DNA of 64,000 bases from Pseudomonas synxantha BG33R (GCF_000263715.2 NZ_CM001514.1:3971674-4035673), one strand, 5' to 3'. Positions 45,765-54,518 are shown, counted from the first letter of the stretch. Notes: generated by a model from the letters alone, not told the origin. Numbers and translations: made by a program.

Positions 45765-46207
45765 GATGAGCATGGGTATCTACACAACTTTGCAGTCGCC
45801 AACAGTAACCACGATGCGAAGCGAGCCGCTCTTGATCTTGATCTGCTTTTGATCTTGATCTTAAGCGCCCCGTCAAACCACGCTGGCCGGAATTCGACAG
45901 GGATTTGGGGGGTAAACCGGCAGGGATGCCGGTTTAGCCGCCCCGCGCCATGGATGGCGCGTGGCGGCGCCCCCCCAAATCCATGGCGGATTACGGGCAC
46001 ACCGAGCCTGGGCGAGGTGCCGAGTGGTGGGGCAAGAGCCTTTTGGTTACTTTTGGCTGGGCCGGCATTCCGGCTCTTTTCCAAAGTGACCCGCTGTAAA
46101 AGCGGAACCAATATCAGCCGTTACCCAAATAACGGATATGTACTCGGTCTGATCCAGCATCCTGGTCGGCCCCGAGGCCGCCATCGGGAGCAAGCCCCCT
46201 CCCACAG
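45765..46207. repeat. REP-bracketed long repeat, copy 3
   Basis: The third copy has two CTTGAT units (45831-45842) before CTGCTTTT and one more after it. Unlike the others, its left start GGTATCTACACAACTTTG (45776) is met by an inverted copy to the right (CCAAAGTTGTGTAAATACCC at about 46220-46240), beyond the right REP. It shares the TAAACCGGC hairpin and GATATGTACTCGGTCT block. It fills the 45743-46317 gap. An extra segment (GGCTGGGCCGGCATTCCGGC) is inserted near 46050. Confidence 0.85.
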
Positions 46208-46317
46208 GTCCGGCGTAACGCCAAAGTTGTGTAAATACCCATGCCCCCAGTAAAAGCTCGCACATTCCTGCCCACCCACTAAGCTCAATCTCGCACAAAA
46301 ACAGCGAGCAGCCCGCC

Positions 46318-47019
46318 ATGCCCCATCTCACCGAAACGTTCCGCAGCCGCTACCGCGCCAACGTGAGTCGCCATTACAACCCCTGGCTACACGCCACGTT
46401 CGTCCTCGGCTACGGCATCATCTGTATCACCCTGGCCTGGTCCTCCACCGCACAGATCACTGCGCTGCAGTGGCTGACGGTGCCCTTGACGCTGGTGTTC
46501 TTCAACCTGTGCATCTACCTCGTGCACCGTCACCTCGGCCATCACAAGCACCCATTCGCCCGGCTGTTCTACGCGCGCCACACCGGCGATCACCACAGTT
46601 TCTTCACGCCCGGCCACATGACCTACGACAGCCCGCGTGACTGGCGCGTCATCCTGTTCCCCGCCTGGCTGATCGTACTGCACAGCCTGGCCATCACCCT
46701 TCCCGGCTGGTGGCTGCTCAAGCAACTGAACCCCAACGTGGCGGGGTTGTTTGCCGGGTGCATGATCCTCGGCTACCTGCTCTACGAGCTGTTCCACGCC
46801 TGCGAACACTTGCCCGCTGAACACCCGGTGGCGCGCCTGCCGTGGATTCGCCAAATGCATCGCCTGCACGCCCTGCATCACCGTCGCGAGCTGATGCAGG
46901 GGCGCAATTTCAATATCGTGTTGCCGTTGATGGATTACCTGTTTGGCACGCTGCATTGGGAGCCGGCCACAAAAAAAGGGAGCAGCCCAAATGGACTGCC
47001 CCCTGCTTCACATTCCTAG
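46318..47019 (+). CDS. Sterol desaturase / fatty acid hydroxylase family
   Basis: A 233-residue membrane enzyme with di-iron histidine clusters: HRHLGHHKH, HTGDHH, HACEH and HRLHALHHRR. Four membrane segments are visible. The family hydroxylates or desaturates lipids and sterols. The last 15 residues (KKGSSPNGLPPASHS) are encoded by bases that also form the terminator of the opposing gene, so the C-terminus may be under little constraint. Confidence 0.85.
   Translation: MPHLTETFRSRYRANVSRHYNPWLHATFVLGYGIICITLAWSSTAQITALQWLTVPLTLVFFNLCIYLVHRHLGHHKHPFARLFYARHTGDHHSFFTPGHMTYDSPRDWRVILFPAWLIVLHSLAITLPGWWLLKQLNPNVAGLFAGCMILGYLLYELFHACEHLPAEHPVARLPWIRQMHRLHALHHRRELMQGRNFNIVLPLMDYLFGTLHWEPATKKGSSPNGLPPASHS
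46971..47003 (-). terminator. Terminator of the secreted-protein gene, inside opposing CDS
   Basis: On the minus strand GGGGGCAG and CTGCTCCC pair around a 10-base loop and are followed by seven T. It lies within the last codons of the fatty acid hydroxylase gene on the other strand. Confidence 0.75.
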
Positions 47020-47024
47020 ATCAA

Positions 47025-48470
47025 TCAGCGCACGATGGTCTGGCTGCAAATGTGGCCCAGGCTGACGTATTGGGTGATATTGCCGCCTACGCCCACCCCC
47101 GGGAACTCCTTGAGCTCGATGCGCCAGCCACCTTCGTTGAACCAGGTTTCCCAGTTGTAGGTCTGGCCCGACGCGCTGTCCGGGTACCGCACTTTATAGT
47201 CGCCGGAGCAAGTGCCCAAGGCGACATTGCCCGAAGCTGCACCCGTGATGCCGGTCTTGGCCTCATAGTTGACCCAGTTGTAAGTTGCACCAAAGTGCTT
47301 GTCGACCCGCAGCACTGGGGTGACCCCGCGCAGTGGCTCACCGGTGCTGTCCGACCATTGGGTGCTCCAGCTCAGATTGCGGGCTGCCTGGGTGGCCAGC
47401 TGGAAGATCGAGCTGGGAATGCGCACTACGTTATCGCCGTTCACGTTGTGCTGGTTCAAGCGAGGCGCCGAACCCAGGGTCAACTTGTACTGCGCCTGAG
47501 GGTTCAACGCCACCGCCGGGTTCGCCCGCACACGTACCTTGACCGTGTAGCCCGGCGTCAGGTTCGGATAGGTGGAGGTGGAATCCGGCTGAATCACTAC
47601 CCAGTTATTACCGTCGAAACGCTCGAAGATCCACTGGTTGCGCGTACCCGCACCATCATCACCCAGAAACATGCCGACACCCTGGCCGCGCAGCGACGTG
47701 AAGGAGAAGTAATCCACATCATTGACGCTGTCGAGGTTACCGGTCACCTGATTCAGCGCATCCGGCAGGGCAAACGCGGTTTGCTCGGTATCGTTGGGCT
47801 CGTAGGCATCAATGTTGCTGTCTACCGCCACGCCGAAGCTGAACTGCGAGTTGCTCGCGGCATTGGCCACCATGAACCAGTAGTAGTCACCGGCCGGCAA
47901 TACACCGTTGAGGTACTCATCGGCATTGCCGGCGTTATCAGATGTGCCCAACGGGGTCAGATTACCCTGCCCGTCATCGTGGAACAGGGTCAGCGACATG
48001 TCGGTGCCGACACTCTGGTTCAACAACTGCACCTGAATTCGCGCATTCTTCGGCAGGTTGAAGTGGTAGGCGATCTGCGCGCCGGTCTCCACCCCGGTCA
48101 GCGTGTAAAGGGTGTTGATATCCAGAGTTGGAAACAGCGGAGTGAAGGCAGCAACCGCCGCTTCCTTGAGTTTCGCCTGATCGGGCTTTACCAACTCGCC
48201 TACCTTGGCATCAACCACCGCATTACTGGCAATTGCCTTGCCGGCTGACACCTTGGGCTTGCCGGCCTTGGCTGCATCGAGCTTTTGCTTGAGTGCGTCC
48301 GAGACAATGGCCTTCTCCACTGTGCCACCTTGTTTCAACGCTTTGTCCACGGCCTGCCTGACCGTCTGCGCACTGAGCTTGGGAGGGGTTTGCTCGGCCA
48401 GGGCAAAGGCCGAAACAAAGCAGGAGGCCATCATGGCCGCGCCTAGCATAAGGGCTTTTTTCGATTTCAT
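47025..48470 (-). CDS. Secreted protein with pre-peptidase-like domain
   Basis: A 481-residue exported protein; signal peptide at residues 1-25 (SAFALAEQ). After a charged helical region (residues 30-110) comes a bacterial pre-peptidase C-terminal-like beta domain (IDAYEPNDTEQTAFALPDALNQVTGNLDSVNDVDYFSF, residues about 220-260), and then beta-rich sequence with a late Cys pair. No protease catalytic triad is visible. It has a near-perfect LexA box about 80 bases upstream, which is unusual for such a protein. GGATAAAAA precedes the ATG. Confidence 0.7.
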   Translation of the reverse strand: MKSKKALMLGAAMMASCFVSAFALAEQTPPKLSAQTVRQAVDKALKQGGTVEKAIVSDALKQKLDAAKAGKPKVSAGKAIASNAVVDAKVGELVKPDQAKLKEAAVAAFTPLFPTLDINTLYTLTGVETGAQIAYHFNLPKNARIQVQLLNQSVGTDMSLTLFHDDGQGNLTPLGTSDNAGNADEYLNGVLPAGDYYWFMVANAASNSQFSFGVAVDSNIDAYEPNDTEQTAFALPDALNQVTGNLDSVNDVDYFSFTSLRGQGVGMFLGDDGAGTRNQWIFERFDGNNWVVIQPDSTSTYPNLTPGYTVKVRVRANPAVALNPQAQYKLTLGSAPRLNQHNVNGDNVVRIPSSIFQLATQAARNLSWSTQWSDSTGEPLRGVTPVLRVDKHFGATYNWVNYEAKTGITGAASGNVALGTCSGDYKVRYPDSASGQTYNWETWFNEGGWRIELKEFPGVGVGGNITQYVSLGHICSQTIVR

Positions 48471-48503
48471 TTTTTATCCATCCATAGTTAAAAAATTGAA
48501 GCT

Positions 48504-48531
48504 CAGGTGACCGGTGACATCCGGTCACCTG
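48504..48531. other. 11-bp perfect hairpin in the 5' region
   Basis: CAGGTGACCGG-tgacat-CCGGTCACCTG. It lies between the LexA box and the secreted-protein ATG, so it would be in the 5' untranslated RNA, or it ends the upstream small membrane gene. No T-run follows directly. Confidence 0.7.
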
Positions 48532-48549
48532 GGATGGACTGTAGGACAA

Positions 48550-48569
48550 TACTGTATTTATGTACAGTA
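48550..48569. promoter_or_regulatory. LexA (SOS) box
   Basis: TACTGTATTTATGTACAGTA has CTGT-N8-ACAG and matches the E. coli consensus TACTGTATATATATACAGTA at 18 of 20 bases. On the minus strand a promoter TTGTTA (48578-48573), 16 bases, TACAGT (48556-48551) overlaps it, directed at the secreted-protein gene. Confidence 0.75.
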
Positions 48570-48618
48570 TTTTAACAAAATATGTGCTCCTGGCTTGTTA
48601 CGCGAGTGAGCCCTCCTT

Positions 48619-48999
48619 CTATGGAATTGGGATATCGCACCACCTGCGCCAAACCTCCCATACAACCATTTGGATGATACAAATACTCGCGAGGCGATAC
48701 GGCCACAAAGCCCAGCGCCTCAGCGTCAAGGGAACAGATGCCAGCTCAGCTTCGGTCACAAGGCCGGCTTTGAGATAAGCCTTAGGCCCTGACAGGATAT
48801 CGACCATCAGGCTCATGCGATGATACCTGTCGATCATCCGATTTCTTTTCCAGAAACGCTTATGTAGACGAACCTTCTCGTTCTCACTGAAGTAACTTTC
48901 CAGCTCATCCAGCTTTGCGTATTCAGCAAATACTATCAGTCCCAAGACGACACCCGACCCAGCGAGCCACACAATGGTATATACAAGAAAAGGGGACAT
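48619..48999 (-). CDS. Small membrane protein, probable immunity protein
   Basis: A 126-residue protein with a membrane helix at residues 4-25 (FLVYTIVWLAGSGVVLGLIVFA), a charged middle (ENEKVRLHKRFWKRNRMIDRYHR) and a second hydrophobic helix near residues 100-117. It starts two bases after the stop of the large gene upstream, and its start codon lies in a hairpin with that stop. Small two-helix membrane proteins after a glycine-zipper toxin gene are typical immunity partners. No named family is recognised. Confidence 0.65.
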   Translation of the reverse strand: MSPFLVYTIVWLAGSGVVLGLIVFAEYAKLDELESYFSENEKVRLHKRFWKRNRMIDRYHRMSLMVDILSGPKAYLKAGLVTEAELASVPLTLRRWALWPYRLASICIIQMVVWEVWRRWCDIPIP

Positions 49000-49010
49000 C
49001 GTTATGTCCC
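48988..49010 (-). promoter_or_regulatory. Hairpin over the start codon of the small membrane gene
   Basis: AGGGGACAT-aacg-ATGTCCCCT (9-bp perfect stem). The left arm holds the ribosome site and the upstream stop; the right arm starts at the ATG. Translation of the upstream gene would open it. Confidence 0.75.
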
Positions 49011-49997
49011 CTCGGGTTGGAATATCAGATCGCCGTCGATTTCCATGACTCTTCCGCCTACAAACGCACCACCCTCACCAAAAAAAGAGCCTCCCGCAGA
49101 CCCGCCAACAGCCCCTCCGATAATTCCACACGCCAGTTCACCGTTGCCTTTCAGTGAAATACCTAATGCAATCCGGCATGCACTGCGAGCAATATTTGCA
49201 GCAGGCTTGCCCACAAGAGCAGCGCCTAATACTCCAGCCATCAACCTCCCCGTCTCCACATATTTCGCTCTTTTGCATTGCGCCTCCCTTCCCACCACAC
49301 ACGCCTCCCTGATTTCCAAACCCGCCACGCCTACATCCATCGCCAGCCCCACATAAGTCCCATTCCCCAGCCATTTCGAAGCCTGCGCAACTGCCCCGAT
49401 CCGCTGTGCATACCCTGCTATTTCGCCTTTATGCAGGTAGCTCTTGGTTGAAACGCCAAGCACCTTTTTCAATGACTGATTCCCCCTCAGCCCTGTCCCA
49501 AACCGCGCTGCACCTTGCAGTTGCCTATCCAGGTTCCCGAACAGAATCTGCCGTTGTCGAACAAACTCAACCCGGTCCAAGCCACCCCCTTTCAACCGCT
49601 GATGTAACTGTTCAATCGACTCGAGCGTAAGCACCACCTCATCCAGATGTCGCCCCCACGCAGATGTCGCACTCCCTACGCCTATCGAGCCATACTCCAA
49701 CAGGCTCTGCAGCAGGCCATAGTCATTGATCACTGCTGGCCCAGCCGACGCATCCAGTGCCAGTCCTCGGTGAATTTCCTCGGCATAGCGCATCAACCAG
49801 GCTTCTTCGGCACTGCAAGTGACGCTGTAATTGTCAGGAATAATCACCAACTGTCCTGGCGTCACCAGCTTATGGAGCAGGTGCCGATTCAACACATCGA
49901 AATGATCAGAGCGCTGCTGATTCAACGCCCTACCCATTAGCCGGGACTTCAAACTGAGGTAGTCCGTGGTGCGGTCGTTGAGGTATGCCTGCGCCAT
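49002..49997 (-). CDS. Putative pore-forming toxin / effector
   Basis: A 331-residue protein. The N-terminal region has a LysM-like end (LNRHLLHKLVTPGQLVIIPD, residues about 38-57) and a conserved CSAEEAWLMRYAEEIHRGLALD. The middle is helical. Residues about 190-325 contain hydrophobic Gly/Ala stretches (AGVLGAALVGKPAANIA, CGIIGGAVGGSAGGSFFGEGGAFVGG), glycine zippers as in pore-forming toxins. No signal peptide. The bases are more AT-rich than the neighbours. Pairing with a small membrane protein suggests an effector/immunity unit, possibly for type VI secretion; no secretion genes are in the window. Confidence 0.65.
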   Translation of the reverse strand: MAQAYLNDRTTDYLSLKSRLMGRALNQQRSDHFDVLNRHLLHKLVTPGQLVIIPDNYSVTCSAEEAWLMRYAEEIHRGLALDASAGPAVINDYGLLQSLLEYGSIGVGSATSAWGRHLDEVVLTLESIEQLHQRLKGGGLDRVEFVRQRQILFGNLDRQLQGAARFGTGLRGNQSLKKVLGVSTKSYLHKGEIAGYAQRIGAVAQASKWLGNGTYVGLAMDVGVAGLEIREACVVGREAQCKRAKYVETGRLMAGVLGAALVGKPAANIARSACRIALGISLKGNGELACGIIGGAVGGSAGGSFFGEGGAFVGGRVMEIDGDLIFQPEGT

Positions 49998-50136
49998 GCC
50001 TTACATCTCGAATGCCATGAAGATGGCATCGAAATATAAGCAAGCGCCTACAGCCCGGACACAAGCAGGCGGGGGTCAAACAATACGTTTGGGAAGTTGC
50101 CTACACAGCAAAAGATAAGCGCCTACGGAAGACGCC

Positions 50137-51204
50137 CTAATACCCCGTCATCTCCAAATACCCCACCCCACCCTCGAACTTCACCGGCCCTTCCCAGTAG
50201 GGAATCCCCAGGTTCATCCACGCTTTCGGATTGACCGCCTCGGTGGTGATGTCCAGGTGTTTGCCGGGGATCTTCAGCGACCAGCGCGTAGGAATGCTGC
50301 GCCCGTCAATCTCGGTTCTGGTCAGCGGCGCCAGTTGAATATCTGCGTTGTGCAGGGTCTCGGTGCGGCCCTGGGCGTCGATCCAGGTTCCGGTGAGGTA
50401 CCCGCCGCCGTCTTTGTCTCGCACGCGAAAGAGCATCAGTTGCGCGCCCCGATCCAGGTGCAGGGAGAACCAGTCCCAGCCGGTCTGGCTGGCGGCCAGG
50501 GGTTGGCTGCTCCATTCGCGGTCGAGCCAGGCCGGGCCGCTGACTTCGTACGTCTGGCCGTCGATACTGATGCTGCCGGTGGCGGTGAAAAACGGCTGGC
50601 TGTAGTAGTACGACGCCTGGCCCTGGTCGGATTTGCGGCTGTAGCCGTTGTCACCTTGCAGCACCAACGGGCGGCTGGAGGTCAGTTGCAGGTCGTAGGC
50701 GAATTGCGCGCCACTGGCCTTGAGTTGCATATCGGCCAGAGCGCTAGTGGCGCCTGGGCGGCTGGCGAAGTTCCAGTCGTCGATCCAGGCGTTGAACGGC
50801 AACGCTTGCGCTCCGGCCTGGCCGACGCCACCACGGGCGAAGCGTTCGGCGGCGTAGTGGTGGGTAGCGCTGGTGACGGCGGCGTGGCCGAGCCAGATGG
50901 TGGAGTCGCACCAGCCTTGCTGCATCGGCCCGGCATTCACGGCGTTGCGAAACAAGGTCCATTGCACGCCGAACACATTGCCCTGGGCATCCTTGAGGTT
51001 GGCGGTGACGTACCACCATTCGATGCGAAAGCCTGGGTGCGGGCCGTGATCTTCGGGGAAGCTGAAGACTTTGCCGGGGACCACTTGGGCAAATTCCGCC
51101 GCATCGCTGCCCAGCCCGGCGAAGCTTTCCTCGGGTGCAGGCGGCTTGTCACAGGCACTCAACAGCAGCAGCAACACCCCCCACCCCAACGCTTTAATCT
51201 TCAT
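50137..51204 (-). CDS. AttH-like lipoprotein (lipocalin/CrtC fold)
   Basis: A 355-residue lipoprotein; the lipobox is LLSAC with Cys near residue 18. The body has the AttH/carotenoid hydratase pattern: HPGFRIEWWYVTANLKDAQGNVFGVQWTLFRNA, then SGPAWLDREWSSQPLAASQTGWDWFSLHLDRG. It lies last in an operon with an ABC ATPase and an FtsX permease, the same set as attEFGH-like operons. The ATG at 51204 overlaps the permease stop by eleven bases. Role: probably extraction or handling of a lipid or hydrophobic substrate. Confidence 0.85.
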   Translation of the reverse strand: MKIKALGWGVLLLLLSACDKPPAPEESFAGLGSDAAEFAQVVPGKVFSFPEDHGPHPGFRIEWWYVTANLKDAQGNVFGVQWTLFRNAVNAGPMQQGWCDSTIWLGHAAVTSATHHYAAERFARGGVGQAGAQALPFNAWIDDWNFASRPGATSALADMQLKASGAQFAYDLQLTSSRPLVLQGDNGYSRKSDQGQASYYYSQPFFTATGSISIDGQTYEVSGPAWLDREWSSQPLAASQTGWDWFSLHLDRGAQLMLFRVRDKDGGGYLTGTWIDAQGRTETLHNADIQLAPLTRTEIDGRSIPTRWSLKIPGKHLDITTEAVNPKAWMNLGIPYWEGPVKFEGGVGYLEMTGY

Positions 51205-53656
51205 TTGCAAAGGTCCTCAACAAATCCGCCGGGCGGCTGCGGTAGAGCTGCCATAGCGGCCAGGCCGAGGCCAGCAATGTCGCAAGCAACGCCAGCCCCA
51301 TCAACTGCGCAAGCTGCCCGGGGAATACCTGCAACGGCAGGCGCCAGCCGAACGCCTGGACGTTGATCACCGCATCCAGGCACCACGCCAGCAACAGCCC
51401 CAACGGCAACGCAAGGACCAGCGTCAGTACCGCCAGCAGCCAGGTCTGGCCAAGGTTGAGCAGCATCAGTTGGCGGCGCGTCACCCCCAGCGCCCACAAC
51501 GGCGCAAGGTGCCCGAGGCGACTCTGGCTCTGGGTCAGCAGGCTGATGAACAATGCCACGCCCGCCACGCCCAGGGTCAGGCTATTCAACGCAGCAGTGG
51601 CGGCGAAGGTGCGTTCGAAGACCTGACTGGACCATCCCTTGAGTTGTTGTTGATCGACGATACGGCTGTCTTCCAGGGCGAACTCACGCTGCACTTCACC
51701 CACCAGCGGCTGCACATCCTGGGGCGCCACGCGCAGGTTGAAACGCACCGGTGACAGCGTCGGCCAATGAGCCAACAGGTGCTTGGCGTTGACCAGCAGA
51801 TGGCCCTTGGGGTTGCCATAGTCGGCGTAGATTCCGACGATTTCCGGTGCCCATGTGCCCTGAGGGGTGGGGACTTGAACCCTGTCGCCCAGGCGCACGT
51901 TCAAGCGCCGCGCCAACTGCTCGCTGAGCATCACGCTATCGTCTTGCAGCAAGCGGTCCCAGGGTGTGCTCGTCGCCTCCAGCAACGGCCAGTGCTGACG
52001 ATAGGTGGGGTTGTCGACCACACCAAACAGCTCCGCCGGCCAGCCTTGCAACTGCACCGCGACCTGCCAGCTGGGCAGCACCGCCTGCACCAGCGGCTGC
52101 TGTGCCAACCATGTGTGCAGTTGCTGCGCCTGAGCCGGATTTTGCGGGTTGAGGTAAAGCTCGGCGGTCAGACGTTGTTCCAGCCAGTGGTTGAAGGTCT
52201 GGCGAAAACCCGAGGTCATGGAGCCTGCGCCAATATTGGCCGCCAGGGCCAGCAACAGCGCCATGAGTGCCAGGCTCAAGGCTGGCAGTTGCTGGCGACA
52301 GTCGGCGAGGAACCACTGGCCCAGTACCGAACGACTGCGCCCCAGCACGCCGTTCAACAGCGCATTGAGCAACACCGGCAAACCCAGTGCAGCGCCCAGC
52401 AGCAACGCCGCCATCAGCACGAATCCGGCGGCCAGGCTGTTGCCCAATTCCAGGGCCAGCAGTGCAATGAGCAGCGCCGCAACCGCCACCCAACCCTGGC
52501 GCCGCAACCAGCGCCCGTGGGCCTCATGCCAGGCCTGTGCATTGGCCAGCGCCAGCAACGGCAAACGCGCCGCACGCCACAGGCTGCTGGCCCCTGCGAG
52601 CAAGGCGCCGAGCAGGCTCAAGCCCAGCCCTGCAAGCCACCACCCCGGGCTCAAGCTCAGTTGACCTGCCACTTCGGCCCCGTACAGGCCGCGCAAGCTG
52701 GCGGCGACGTCCGGCAGCAACAGGCTGGCCAGCAGGTAACCACTGGCGACCCCGAGTACACCGCCCAGCAATGCCAGAACGCCCAGTTCGACCCCCAGGC
52801 TCAGGATCAGCATTCGCGCACTGACCCCGCAGGCACGCAAAGTGCGCAACAAACCCCGCCGTTGTTCCAGGGCCAGGCCGATGGCTGCGTGCACGATAAA
52901 CAACCCGACCACGAAGGACAAAAAGCCCAAGGCGTCGAGGTTCAGATGAAAGCTATCGGTGAGACGTGAGAGGTTGTTGTCCTCGCCCTGCTTGAGTTGC
53001 AACCCGACGGGCGCTTGGGGATGGCGCGCGGCGAAGGCGTTGTCCAGCAGCAAGCGCGACAACCGCCCCTGCATGTTCAGCAAGGGTTGGGCAAAACCGA
53101 TATCGGTAAGCAGCATACCGGGGGCCATGTCCGGTTGAACCTGCAACGGCGGCAAGCGCTGCCCGCTGGCCGTCAGCGGTTGTTCGCCCGCGTGCAAACC
53201 GAGCGCCTCCAAGGTTTGCGCGGCAACCCAGGTACGCCCCGGCGCCTGGAAAAACGCCAGCATCTGTGCCTGGCTCAAGCGCTGCCCGGCCACGCTGCCG
53301 CTGCCAGGTAACGATACCGGCTCAATGCCCATCAATTGCAGCCGCTGCTCCTCATGCCCCTTGAGTACCACCCGCCCCTGCACCACCGGTGACACCGGCC
53401 ACCCCGCGCGGCGCAACTGCGCAAACAGCGCTTGGGGGAAGGCGGCGCCGTCCGGTGCGCTCAAGCTGGCCTGCGGTTCGCCGCCGATCAATTGGCTGGC
53501 GCGCGCATAGCCGTCCCGTGCCTGGCTGTTGAGCGCCTGCACGCCCGTCAATAATGCCGTAGCCAGCCACAGGCCGGTCAGCACGCTGAAAAACTGCACC
53601 GGGTGACGGCGCCAGTGGCTCAACAACGCACGCAACGCCCAGCAGAACACCGCCAT
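51194..53656 (-). CDS. ABC transporter permease, FtsX/MacB family
   Basis: An 820-residue permease with an N-terminal membrane helix (RALLSHWRRHPVQFFSVLTGLWLA), a large periplasmic domain, two FtsX modules (first near residues 250-440, second near 680-815) and extra helices. It works with the ATPase encoded just upstream, one base away. ATG 53656 is chosen because the longer frame overlaps the ATPase gene. Such transporters transfer force to periplasmic partners rather than move substrate through the membrane. Confidence 0.88.
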   Translation of the reverse strand: MAVFCWALRALLSHWRRHPVQFFSVLTGLWLATALLTGVQALNSQARDGYARASQLIGGEPQASLSAPDGAAFPQALFAQLRRAGWPVSPVVQGRVVLKGHEEQRLQLMGIEPVSLPGSGSVAGQRLSQAQMLAFFQAPGRTWVAAQTLEALGLHAGEQPLTASGQRLPPLQVQPDMAPGMLLTDIGFAQPLLNMQGRLSRLLLDNAFAARHPQAPVGLQLKQGEDNNLSRLTDSFHLNLDALGFLSFVVGLFIVHAAIGLALEQRRGLLRTLRACGVSARMLILSLGVELGVLALLGGVLGVASGYLLASLLLPDVAASLRGLYGAEVAGQLSLSPGWWLAGLGLSLLGALLAGASSLWRAARLPLLALANAQAWHEAHGRWLRRQGWVAVAALLIALLALELGNSLAAGFVLMAALLLGAALGLPVLLNALLNGVLGRSRSVLGQWFLADCRQQLPALSLALMALLLALAANIGAGSMTSGFRQTFNHWLEQRLTAELYLNPQNPAQAQQLHTWLAQQPLVQAVLPSWQVAVQLQGWPAELFGVVDNPTYRQHWPLLEATSTPWDRLLQDDSVMLSEQLARRLNVRLGDRVQVPTPQGTWAPEIVGIYADYGNPKGHLLVNAKHLLAHWPTLSPVRFNLRVAPQDVQPLVGEVQREFALEDSRIVDQQQLKGWSSQVFERTFAATAALNSLTLGVAGVALFISLLTQSQSRLGHLAPLWALGVTRRQLMLLNLGQTWLLAVLTLVLALPLGLLLAWCLDAVINVQAFGWRLPLQVFPGQLAQLMGLALLATLLASAWPLWQLYRSRPADLLRTFANED

Positions 53657-53657
53657 C

Positions 53658-54326
53658 TCAGCGCGCGTCCATCGGTACGACACGGCCATGGTGCAGCAGC
53701 ACCTGCTGGTCCAGGCGTGCCGCCAGCCGTGGGCTGTGGGTGACCATCAACAGGCTGGTAGGGCTGTCCTGCAGCAGATCCAACAGCAACTGCAGCACCT
53801 CATCGCTGGTGGTTTCGTCGAGGTTGCCGGTGGGCTCATCGGCCAACAGCAAACCCGGACGCGAGGCCAGCGCCCGCCCTACCGCCACCCGCTGCTGCTG
53901 ACCGCCAGACAGTTGCTCCGGATAACGCTTGAGCAAATCGCCCAGCCCCAGACGTTCCACCAACTGCGCCTGCCAATGCGGATCGAAGCGCCCCGCCAGG
54001 CGCGCCTGGAATGCCAGGTTGTCCTCCACACGCAAGCTGCCGATCAGGTTGAACTGCTGGAACACCAGGCCGATTTCGGTACGGCGCCAATGGGCCAGTT
54101 GCCCTTCGTTGAGCTGGTCCAAGCGCTGCTCGCCAATGCGGATGCTGCCGCCGTCGACCCGATCCAGGCCGGCCACCAGGTGCAGCAAGGTGCTTTTGCC
54201 ACTGCCCGACTCGCCCATCAGCGCCAGACTGCTGCGCGGCCCCAGATACAGGTCGACACCGGCCAGCACGGCCAGCGGACCTTGGGGAGTGGCGTAGTGT
54301 TTGATAACCCCTTGTACCTGCAACAT
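53658..54326 (-). CDS. ABC ATPase, LolD/MacB type
   Basis: A 222-residue ATPase. Walker A GESGSGKST, Q-loop VFQQFNLIG, signature LSGGQQQR, Walker B LLLADEPTGNLD and H-loop VTHS are all intact. ATG 54326 gives the usual start (MLQVQGVIKHY). First gene of the operon with the FtsX permease and AttH-like lipoprotein. Confidence 0.9.
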   Translation of the reverse strand: MLQVQGVIKHYATPQGPLAVLAGVDLYLGPRSSLALMGESGSGKSTLLHLVAGLDRVDGGSIRIGEQRLDQLNEGQLAHWRRTEIGLVFQQFNLIGSLRVEDNLAFQARLAGRFDPHWQAQLVERLGLGDLLKRYPEQLSGGQQQRVAVGRALASRPGLLLADEPTGNLDETTSDEVLQLLLDLLQDSPTSLLMVTHSPRLAARLDQQVLLHHGRVVPMDAR

Positions 54327-54500
54327 AGGAACGCTCACTTGAAGGACTGCCAACGAGAATAACGGCTGAGGGTGATGCCCACGCAATTTTTTCACATGGA
54401 TTTCACCGCCTGCCCATCCTCGGCACTTTAGAGTGCACTCCCAGCGGTGATAACTCGCAACTTGTTAGTTACTAATATTCACACTTTTTACGACGCGGAT

Positions 54501-54518
54501 GTTCAGCAAAAAGACAGC
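54501..54518. promoter_or_regulatory. Shared motif upstream of the Ais-like gene
   Basis: GTTCAGCAAAAAGACAGC. The same 18-mer, with one change, lies upstream of arnT at 55313. The pattern GTTCAG-N5-nnnCAG resembles PhoP-type direct repeats. The wider 54327-54608 gap shows nothing else definite. Confidence 0.5.
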
